Shown piece by piece: positions 17,901 through 29,900 of a DNA stretch of 64,000 bases. Positions within the stretch are counted from its first letter, which is position 1. Each line of letters begins with the position of its first letter. Where the stretch lies: assembly GCA_017610005.1 (NCBI GenBank), contig JAFCCU010000010.1, positions 1-64,000 of the forward strand, in the 5' to 3' direction. The translations under genes and the position numbers were made by a program. Under the pieces are notes generated by a model. That model saw only the letters and a list, made by a program, of their open reading frames with translations, was not told where the DNA came from and searched no databases. Origin of the DNA: Candidatus Woesearchaeota archaeon (lineage in GTDB: Archaea > Nanobdellota > Nanobdellia > Woesearchaeales > B29-G15).

Positions 17901-20900
17901 TGGGTCTGGCAGTACATATTCAATCCATGGGGAATCTTGATCTGGGAATACTGATAAATTCCTACCACTTGTCTGATTTACTAAGCCTTGAGGGTTATAA
18001 CATTTAATAGACCAATTCCAAGTGCCATTGCCAACTGAAGGTAATGTGAAATTAATTGTTATACTTTCGTTAGGACTTTGGGTCGTATCATTAATTGTTC
18101 CGTTAAGTAAGATTGAACAATTTGTAATTGGGGAGATGGGGTCACTGACATTATAGTAAAAGATCATGTTTCCATCTAAGTCTCGGTGATTATCCTCTGG
18201 AGATTCAATATTCACTTCAGGTGCGGTATGATCAATTGAGATATTTATGTGAACATCTTCTTCTCCTATATTGCCTGCTTCATCTTCACCATAGGCCCTA
18301 ACTTGATAATTATTACCTTCTGTTAATGGGGTAGTTGCCCAAGTGCAATTGTAGGGGTGTGTTGTATCAGTGCAGATTAATTGCCAGGTTTCAGTTGCAT
18401 TCTCTCTATAAGCAAAATATACAGTATCAATTCCTAAACCAACATCTGTCACAGTTGCATTAACTAAATAATCTCCATTAACATTACTTCCATTTGTGGG
18501 CCTGTGTAATGTTGCAACCGGGGCAATATGATCAAGTTTTACAAAGAGCGTTTTTGTTGAATTAGTGTTTCCTGCATAGTCAACGATTGTTGTATTAATG
18601 TAATACCTATCTTTAGACTTATCCATTGAAAAGTTAATTGTTCTTGATCCATCATATTTTGTTGTTTCATTTAACAATATTGAATTATTATCATATAAGT
18701 AAAAAGTGATATTTGCTTCATTAATTTCTGTAACACTTACATTTAAGAAAATCCAATCTTTGTTAATGTAAGTATCATTTTCCTCAGTTCCAAATGTAAA
18801 GTTAATTTCGGGGTAAGTTGTATCGATGAATATTGTTCTGTTTGTTTCATTAAATCCAGAATTTGTTTCAGAATCATTACACCAAATATTCCAATTATAA
18901 CTTCCATCATCAAAGCTTTGGCTAATGTTATTTAATTGATCTGAAGTAGCTGGATTAATGGTTTTATTCTCATTAAAAGTCCCAGTTGCATTATGATAAA
19001 GTTTGCATGCATTTAAATTGACATCTGTTGGGGTAAAGTTAAATTGTACAAGCGCAGAATTGCTCCAATCATTATCTGTTGGAGTTGCTAATGTGATTCT
19101 TGGTTGCAGGTTATCAATTCCAATTTGGATATAAGTGTCATTTTTTAAGCTCTCAATATCTACTGCAATTAATTTAAGATAACAATCAGTTGACTCATCT
19201 TCACATTCTCCTTGGCTTGTTGAATCAAATGAACATTCATCTGAACTTGCGTTGCACAATTCTGTTGATGAAACAAATGTGGAAGCATTATCTAAGAAGA
19301 ATGCATATGTTCCAAAGCCTAAATCATCAGTAGTACTACTTGCATTTAACCATTCGTTACCATGGAGCCAATCAGAGTCAGTAGGATAGTAAAACGATGC
19401 ATTTGGGTGATCATTAATTGAAAGGTTTATACGCTCAGTAGAGGTGTAACTTCCTACATCGGTGGAATCTGCTTCACACCAGACTTCAAATTTATTATCT
19501 CCTGAATCTGTGGTTGAGGTTATTGTGAAAGTATGAGAACAACTGGCACCGCCTGCAGTTAAATTTCCACAAAAATAGCTATCATTATAATTTTGTAAAT
19601 ATGTGCTGCTCGTATTAATTGAACTTAGGCCGCCATAATCATATTTGGCATAAAGTGTTACATTTGAGCAATTTTGTGGTTTGTCATCACATATAGCAAC
19701 ACAAGTTTGACTGTAAGTGAAGTTTTTTGAAGTTTCTGATTCATTAATTAACAAGTCTTCAGATGGTAGAGTCATATTAACTGTAACAGTTCCGATACTT
19801 GTGGAATTCCACCAGAGTGTAACCTCATTTGAATTTACATTCCCCGCAGTATCATTTGCATAAGTTTTAGTCCAATTATAAATACCTACTTGAGAAATTC
19901 TGTATTCAACCGAGTAAACATTATCGCTATCACTTGCATCACACTCTGTTATCGTGTCACCTGCAAGGGTAACATTTTCAGTTAGAGAGTTTGGCAAAGT
20001 TACAAGAGCCCAGACTTTTTCAACCCCCGAGTAAGTATCATCAACAGTTGCATTTAAGCAAATATATTGAGTAATGTTTACTTTTGTATCATTGATTTCC
20101 TCACTTCCGATGGAAGGCAAGGTTAAATCAACTTTTCTAATTCTATCCACAGAAGAGTTAACATTGCCCACAAGATCAGTACAGTTTACACTCCAATTAT
20201 ATGTGCTTGAAGTTAAAGTTACATTAAACCAATCAGTATAAGTTTTTGTATCGTTAATACTTCCGTTGATTATCAAGGAACAGGAGTTAACAATTAGCGT
20301 TTCATCATCTGCTGAAAAAGTGAAGTTATTATTAGCGACATTTGTCCAAGTATCATCTGCAGGTAAATTTAATGAGATATTCGGAGGGGTTGTGTCGATA
20401 GTAAAAGTTTGTGTGCTAGTGATATTTGTATTTCTTCCTGAATCATTTAACCAAGTGTAGTATGAAAATGTACCATCATTTAAATTTGTTAAAGAAAAAT
20501 TTGTCCATGCATCAAAGTAGCTCTTATTTACTTGTGAACCCGTATATGTTAAACTTATTGTTTTTGGATTTAATTCAGTATGTGAAAAGTTTAATGTAAT
20601 ATAATTATTTGAGGTGTTAAAATTATCAACTGGATTATTGCTTGCAAAATCAATTTGAGGTTCAACTGTATCAATATTAATTGTATAGTTTACAACCCCT
20701 TCGCCCACATTTCTTGCACTGTCATTACATAGCACATTCCAGTGCCATTCTCCATCTGAAAAAGTAGTGGTAAAGGAATTTGTTACGCCAGAGATAACCC
20801 CGGTGATTGATCCATTTTTTTTAAAAGGGCCAGTTAGATTATTATAAAAAGAACAGTTTTCTAAATAATCATCTGTTGCACTGAAGTTGAAAACAAGCGA

Positions 20901-23900
20901 GGTATAATTAACCCACGAATTAGTTTCAGGAGATTCTAGTGTTACTTCGGGTTCTGCAGTATCAAGGGTAACTTTCCAAAGTTTTGTGGTATTGCTGTTT
21001 GACGCCTGATCTCTTGTTGTTGTATTAAAGTAATAGCTCCCACTTACCAGGCCAGTGAAATTATAACTGTAATTTCCTGGATTATAAGTGATATTTTTTA
21101 CAAGAGAGTAACCATCATCGTATAGATAGAATGTAACATTTGATTCATAGGTTTCAGTTATGGTTACATTAACAAAAACCCAGGTTTGGCTTAAAAATGA
21201 GTTGTTCTTAGTGGTTGCACTTGCGTTAATAATTTGAGGATTAATTGAATCAATGATAAATGTGTAGTTTGATTCTGCACCTGCATTTCTAAATGAAGTA
21301 TCATTACAATAGATATTCCATTTGTAACTTCCTGATTCAAATGTTACTTGAGGAAATGAATTACTAGAATGATTAACTGCACCCATACTTTGGTTTTCTG
21401 TAAAAGCACCTGTTGCATTTGTAAATAATTCACACTTTGTGGGGGCACTATCAGTTACATTATATGAAAAAGTTACAGTTTGGTTATTTGTAACAGTTAT
21501 ATCGCTGGGCGCCTCAAGATAAACCTCAGGATCTGCTAGATCAATAATAACACTTCTCGTTTCTCCAGTATTGGTATTTGTTGCATTATCTTTGCAGGTG
21601 ACATTCCAATGACTTTCTCCTTCTGGAAAACTTACTGTAATGTTTTTCCAAGTATTATTTGCAATAGTAATCCCCGAGACATTTAATTGAGAATTAACTG
21701 TCAAATTACAAATTAAATTATTGCTGTACCCATCTGTAACACTGAAATTTAAAGAGACCAATTGAACACTTGAATTATATGAGTTAACAGGAGAATTTGG
21801 AGTTACAGTTGGTCCAGTTTTATCTACTGTAAATGTTCTAGCTTCACTTTTATTCTCATTTAGCCAGTAGTCAGTACAATTTACATACCAATTGTACTCT
21901 CCTTCTCCCGCACTTGAAATTGAAAAAGTGTTACTGGTATTATCATAAATGGAAGTATTTGTCCAGTTAATTGCATCATTTACAAATAATGAGCAATTGC
22001 TCCAGTTGTGACCATTATCTTCAGGTGTGTAATTAAAAATAAATGTTCCCGTATTGCTATAAGAGTCAGTATCTGGAGAATTTAGGAAAATTTTTGGAAC
22101 AGTTGTGTCAGCAATGATTTCAAAATTCTGTGATCCAGTTCCATTATTATAACCATCCTTTGAAGCTAATGATGCTGCAGAATACCAACCAAGAGGTATT
22201 CCTGTTGACCAAGTGCTAAGGAGTTCTCCATCAACCCCAGTTGATCCGGAATCTCTGTAGATCCAATTTTGTTCTCCTTTGGCACCAGCAACATAAGTGT
22301 AATCATATTCAATAATCAAATTAGCATAATTTGAATATAAATAGCCCTGTTGTGAGGGGTGAATTCTTTGTGCTGTTGCAACAAAATACAAGTAGTTGGA
22401 ACCATCAAGAAAATCATTTAGTTTGTAATATGTGCCAGTTATTGTATTATCTGATCCAAGAGTTGCGTGTGTGCCTACAAGAAGCCAGCTTCCTGCCCCA
22501 CTGTGATTATAAATGTAAAGATTGGAACCAGCTTGATTCCCATAACCAGTCCAAAGAATTGTAAAATTATTAAAATTAGCTCGTTCACTTGAAATTTCAA
22601 ATTTGAAATTATGAGTAGCATACTGATACCGTATACCACAAAGTGTTGGATACCATGATGAGTCGGAATTTGCAATTTCAGTATAGGAACCAAATCCTGC
22701 TTCCCCAGAAATTGTAGGGCCGCTGGCTGGAGGATTTGATGATTCTCCTGTTTTTTCATACGCCCACTTGTTTACGCTTGTGCCTGAAGTATAATCTAAT
22801 TGATTAATTGGATCAGTTACATTTTCATCAGGATTTGTGGCTCCAGTATTATTATAATAGGCATAATAATCATTTTGGTTTACTGCACTAGATGAGATAT
22901 TTGAAATAAATTTAACTTCACACCAATTGGAGTCATCTCCAGAAATAACTTCAAGTGCTTCATTTGAATTTACATTTGTGCTATTTGAAATAATTCGTAT
23001 TTCATTAGCACAACTTTGAATGTTACCAGCAAGCCCTGAAATATTAACAAATGAAATAACATTAGTTCTTGCACCGGAGTCATTTAAGAAAATGGCCATT
23101 CGCTTTTTCCATGAAGTTTCCCACCAAGGAAGGGTTGTATTTGTATCAATAATATCTATGTAAACAGTTGAATCAAGTGCATTGTTTAGTTCATCAGTGG
23201 TATTTGTTGTAATCCTTGCTATTTCTCCTCTTTCATAATTTAGTTGATTTAATAAGACATTTACAAATACATCAGTCGCCAAATATACTGTAAAGTTTCT
23301 TGTATCAGATGTATTGCTGTTAAATCCAGTTGAGTCATCTGTGCAGGTGATATTCCAGTACCAATTTCCTTCTGCTAAGTCATTAACTTGGAAATATTGG
23401 CTTGCGGACTCAGTTATTGGGCTTTTAGTATATTCTAAAGACCCATTAATTATTAGTGTGCAATTAGTAATCCCTGAAAGATCATCAGTTACATTGAAGT
23501 AAAATGCTAAATCTCCATCTGTGTCAGTGGAGTCATGATCTGGGCCTTCAATATAAAGTTTAGGAACATCAGTATCTGGGGCTACAAGCAAAGTTCTTAT
23601 TTCACTTTGATTTGGATTATATGCATTATCTCTGCAAGTTACATACCACTCCCAAATACCATTTCCTAGGGTTGCATTAATTTCATCTGTGCTACCAATA
23701 TTTGAATTTGTTTTATTTAGTGAACCGTTTAAGTATAAAGAACAATTGTAGATTGACAACAATGAATCAGCCACAGTAAACACAAAACTTACATCCCCAT
23801 CAACATCCTGAGTATCATTGGCTGGTAAATTTAGTGAAAGCTCTGGGGGAGTTCTGTCTATTGTAATATTTGAATGAGTATCATATGCTCCGAAATTGTT

Positions 23901-26900
23901 TAGTGTATCATTTGCTCTTGCTTGGATTTGATAATCATTTCCTTCTCCCATTGCTCCGGTGTTCCATGTGCAAGAGTAAGGTTGTGTTGAATTACTGCAT
24001 AATAAATGCCAGGAATCAAACTCATTTTCTTTGTAATAAAATTCTACATTATCTACACCTGCGCCAAGATCTGTTGCTGAAGCATTTACAACAAAAGTTG
24101 AAGCTGAAATATTTGCACTAGGAACTGGCAAATCAATTAAAGTTGATGGGCCAGAGTTTTCAACCCTTACTGTTCGCATACCGGTTGTGTTGGAATTTCC
24201 AAAGTAATCAATACAACTTACATACCATAGATAATCATCTTCAGAGACATTGTAAAAATAAAAGTAGTTTGTACTTACTTCTGAAATTGTTGAATTAGTT
24301 TGATTTGCTTGAAGTCCAAAGTATATAGTGCAATTTTTAACACCAACTAGATTATCTGATACATTATATGAAAGAGTAAAATTTTCATTGACATAATCAT
24401 TATTTGCTGGCGAATCAAGTACTAATGCTGGCGAAGTAAAGTCTAAAGTAAAATTCTTATTAATTTTGGTTACATTGTTGCCTATAGTATCATTAGCAAC
24501 AACTCTTAACTCATAAAATTTAATATTATCGAGGGAGCTTAAATCCCATGCACATCCATATCCTGAGTCAGTATCTGTACAAATATCTGTCCAAGTATTT
24601 TGTGTATGGTTTTTATACTGGAATTTTACAGTGTCCATGCCAGAACCTGAATCACTTGATGATGCGTTTACATCATAAGTTGTTGTTGAAATATTTGTAG
24701 AATTGTTAGGACTTGTGATGCTTAGCGATGGAGCAGTATTGTCTATTCCAATTTGGATAAAAGTAGAATTTTTTAATCCATCATTATCTTTTACAACGAG
24801 TTTAATATAACAGGTTGAATCCTCTTCAGCACATTCACCTTGGCTAATTGTGTTAAAACCGCAAGTATCTGAAGAACTGTTACAAATTTCTGATGCAGTT
24901 GTAAAATCAGAATTATCATCTAAGTAAAATGCGTAGATGCTAAACCCTTGGTCATCCGTACTAGTTGATCCATTTAAGGTAATAGTTCCTTTTAGCCACT
25001 CTGCCACGGCAGGATAATAGATGTTTGCATCCGGATGGTTATTAACAGTTATATTTACTTCATCTGAATATGCATTTGAAGTTGTAATTGAAGCACCAAT
25101 ACATCTAAATTCATACGTGTCTCCTCCAGTAGATTCAGTTGAAGCTACACTAAAATTTGTTTTACAATATTCACTTGGACCAGCTAAATCTCCACAACTT
25201 ATATTGTAAACTGTTGTTGTAAAGAGGCTTGAGTCGGGAGTTATATCTGTCCAATCTCCAACGCCCCTATACTGGACCCTTGAAATTGCTGAAGTACAGG
25301 TCCCTTCTGTGCAATTTAATGTGCAATTTGAATCAAATTCATAGTTATACTCTGATTCATTTATCTCAAAATTAACAAGAGGATTTGTAATTGTTGCATT
25401 TAGTGTATTTGTTGAAATCGCAGTCCAGATAATTTCTGAAATTGGAGTGTGAATTCTAAGATTTGATGCTGTATCATTAGCATAAGTTTTTGTCCAATTA
25501 TAATCTCCTGATTCAGAAAGCGTTAGAATAATTGCATAAATCTCTCCGCCAGAATTTCCACAAATACCCGAGTCATTACTTAAAGATTCATTTACTGGGC
25601 CAGAATCTGGCCAATCAACTGTAACAGTAACATTTCTAACTCCTGAAAATAAATCACTTGCATTTACTTCAAGACAAATTTTATCATTAATTCCATGACT
25701 TGTTTCATTTACTTGTTCATCAGTTATTGCAGGATTAGTTAAATCAACTTTTATTAACCAATAGTTAGAAGTGTTTTCATTTCCAACTAGATCAGTACAA
25801 TTAACACTCCAATTCCACAGTCCTTCTGTTAGGGTGGTGTTAAGATAAGAAGTAATTGGTTTATCTGAAAAAGCTTTAGTTTCATTTACTGTTCCATTTA
25901 ATATAAGTTCACAGGAAGTTATTGGTAATAGCCCATCATTTGCAGTGAAGTTAAAGTCAGTTGCTGCAATATTTGTCCAGGTATTATCCTCTGAATCCGT
26001 TAGATTGATGTCTGGGCCAGCAGTATCTATTGTTACTGTTCTTGAAGTGGTTTGTGCAACTCTACTTGAAGAATCATTTATCCATGCATAATAACTATGG
26101 GCCCCATCTTCTATTCCAGATATTGATATGTTAGTCCAACTTCCCGCATAGCTTCTAGTATAAGGAGATCCACTAAAATATCCAATAAGTGTATCTGGAT
26201 AAGACTCTGTATGAGAAAAATTAAGAATAATATTTGGTGAAGAGGTATTGTAATTATTTACAGGATTATTGGCGGCAAAATTAACCTGCGGATCAGTAAG
26301 GTCAATTGTTAGAGTAAAATTAGTATTATTGTGACCAACATTTCCTGCTGTATCATTACAATCTACATTCCATACATAACTTCCTTCAGCAATTGTTTTT
26401 GGTCCAAATATATTTACTAGTAAATTATCTGGAGAGTTTTCAGTATCATTTAATCCCCATGCACTAGAGAAGTTACCTTCAAGCCAGCAAGCGTCAAGAT
26501 AATCATCTTTTGGAGTGTAATTAAAGAAGATTAATGTTGAAGAATTGTAATAAGCGTTATTTATTGGTTCTAAAAGTGCAACTTTTGGTTTAGTTGAATC
26601 AACTGTGTAAGTTCGTTCTCCGCTGGCACCTTCGTTTCCTAGTTGATCTGTACATTTTACTTCCCAATAATAGGGTCCATCTCCTAAATCTAATTGGGTG
26701 AAGTTATTAGTTTCAGTTTTACTAATAGAATAACTTGTATTAATTGGAATACTGCTAAAATAAAGGGTACATTCATCAATATCTGACCAGTCACTGGCAT
26801 TAAAATAAAACACAACATCTGGATTATTGGTTATCCCTCCATCTGGATTAAGGGGGGTTTGAGTAACTGTTGGTCCAGTTAAATCAACTGTTAAATCCCA

Positions 26901-29900
26901 TTCTGTTCCATTTGTTGATTCATAACCTAACGTATCAGTACAATTAACTGTCCAAAGCCAATGTCCTTCGCCAATGTTTTCAGTAATTATATTTGCTTCA
27001 TTATTGGTTATAACTGTGCTTGTTTTGTTAACAGTCCCATTTAATATTATTGTACAATTTGCAATCCCTGTATCATCACTTGGAGTTATGTTAAAATTAA
27101 CTGTAGTTAAACTGAAGTTATTATCCTGTGGATAATTCATTTGAATGCTAGGCCCTGAAAAATCTCTTGCATAACTAAATATAACATCTCTATAAGGGGG
27201 AAGATTGCTAACTTCATCAAATGCAACTGTAATTGTATGGCCGTGGCCTGTTCCTGCACCAGTATTTCCTGACCGTTGTTCAAGATAATTCGTTGTCCCT
27301 GAAGCTCCAACTGCAACACTTAATGCTGTGTGATTGTGGGTTGCACTTCCTCCAGTTGAACCATATGAAGCAGAGTTTCCAACAATAAAGTTTCCATTAA
27401 AGTCTCCTCCGACTCCTGAAACAGATGTCCATCCAGCAGGAGGCGTATAATTAAACATTCCAATAAATCCCGCAGTTCCATCTGGAATTGCAGTATCTGA
27501 ACTGGCTTTAGCAAATATAACTTCGACATATGGGGGAGCTTGATCTCCAGTCCCGGATGTTCCTATTCCAGAGTGGGTATGAGTCATAGTTACTGCTGCG
27601 TTTGATCCAGACCTTGCCCTTGCCGGAGTGCCTACGGGGCCAGTAGTGGTAATATCTACACTGTGAGTATGATCTGCAGACCCGCCAGTTACAATACTCC
27701 CATTTCCCAGTACGAATTTAGAATCTTGATCACTGTAAGCTGCCCAATCTCCAGTGGGAGTAGTATTAAATATTGCAATTACCCCTGATGGGATGATGCT
27801 TGGTACACCATATTTGTATCTAATAATTTTTAGGCTTCTAAATTCAGGCATTAAAGAACCAGGGCCTACTGTCTGGGACCCAAGACTTGTGTGTGTGTGG
27901 GTTGCACTTGGAAAATCAGTATTTGCTCCTGAACTTCTATAGTCGGTAGTGCTGTCTGGTCCGCTATCGCTAAAATAAGTTAAAGTGTGGCTGTGGGTTT
28001 TTGTGCCACTAGTTCCCCCATAACTCTCAGCTCCTCGAGGGAACAAATTGTAAAAATCACCTGACCCGCAAGAGATACACTCCCAATCTGAATTTGGAAC
28101 ATCAGTAACTGCATCATCCCAAAATAAAATCAAGGAGCCAGAGTCAGAAGGATCAACTGCTAAATACCAAGGTCTTGCTTCTTCAAATATTTGGCTATTG
28201 AAGGAAACAAAACTTGGTCCCATTTCATATAGCTCTGGAGTAATTAATGGGGGATTGAAAGTATAACTTACAATTGAATTATTTGTTAGTCCTGTCCAGG
28301 ATAAGTTAATGGTGTTTCCATAAGTAACAATTGCCCCACTTACATTTCCAAGAGTGAAGTTTTCTGGCAAGACTTCAGTATAATTGAAAGTTCCCGAGTA
28401 ATCAAATGCAACAAGTTTTATGCTTGAACTATGAATCCCTGCCCAAGGATCAAGGGTTACTGGAGTATCTCTAATTATATCAAAAGCAAAACTTTCTGCA
28501 ACAGCAAATGAAGAAGACATGGAGCCATTAACATTTAAACCAATTGCTTCAACTAGTAATGGGTACTCTCCTGTAATAGAAGTTGAATTAAATTCTACTT
28601 CATATATTCCCTTACTTGTTTCTGTTATTTCAGTTGAAAAGTAGTATTCCTGTGAATTTGGATCAGTAATAGTTAAATCAACTTCGGCCCCCGAAACTAA
28701 GTGGCCATAAGTATCTAAAACAACAATAATTATCTCAGCTGTTTCATTAGGGTGGTACATTGGCTTTTTGGTGTTAATAGAAGCTACACCTGTTTCAGCA
28801 AACCCTGGATCAAGAGGAGATATCACAACTGAATATTCTTCTCCCGGAATTAAATCCATTAATTTTACCCAATCTCCATAGCAAGTTTGTGTACTAAAGT
28901 TCCAATCTGCGCATTTAAATAATTCAGAGCCTGTTGCAGTGCTGGAGATGCTCCCATTTGTAAAATTAAGAGAAGTTGGATCTATTGCAAATGATTTTAA
29001 TACTTTTTTATTTTGGACATCTGCTTTAGCTGTTGGTACATCATCAACCTTCAAGCTTAGGGTTTTATTTTTTAAAACTACTCCCCTTAATTCAATTTTT
29101 GAAATATGTTTCCCCAAGGGTGTTAGTTCAAATTCACAATCTGTACATTCAGATATTTGGGTTAAGCTAGTGACCTCAACATAAACTCCATCTTTTTTAA
29201 TTTTAATTTTTGTATCTGTTTTCTTTCCATTGCTGTCAAGAATTTCAATAAGCGGATCTTTTAGAGTTGGTGCAATTACCTTACTGCTAACAGATAAAAA
29301 GTGAGATTGTTCGGAATAGTAAATTGTATCTCCTACTGTTAAGGAAGAATCTGTTAACAATTCTACTGGAGATTTATTGGGATCTTCATACATAACTTTT
29401 GAAGAAATATTATAAATCCCTGGTAGACTGTTTATTGAAGTATCAAAAGTAAATGGGGCAATTTTATAACTGCTTTTTTTAATTTCCCCAAGATCGCAAT
29501 AATTGTTTCCAATTTGTCCAACTAACATGCAAGAAAGATTTGAAAATGAAATATTTGGGGAAACTTTAACATCAGTTATTTTTTGATTTAATGGATTTAT
29601 TATTGTGATATTAAATGTAGTGTTTTCTCCGGGAGATACAGTTGCTGGATGGATTATAGCACTTGCAGATGCTTTATCAAATATGCTTGTTGTAGTTGTA
29701 GTTTTTCTGCCCCCGCCTCCCCCACTTACAAAATTGGTTATAGAGGTCGTAGTTGTTTCTTGAATTGAGGTGGTTGTTGTTGACGAGGAAATTATTGTGC
29801 TTGAAGTTGTCTCTTCAATGGTCGTTGTAGTTTCTTTTTTTCCTTGCCCCTTAGGAATATCACTTACCACTTTGCCTGTTGGAGAATTCATTGTAAAGAA

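Noticed and set aside
27137-27529. Two minus-strand ORFs of 60 and 69 residues
   Set aside because: Alternative frames inside the giant gene's collar-like region, which has clear coding structure in its own frame.
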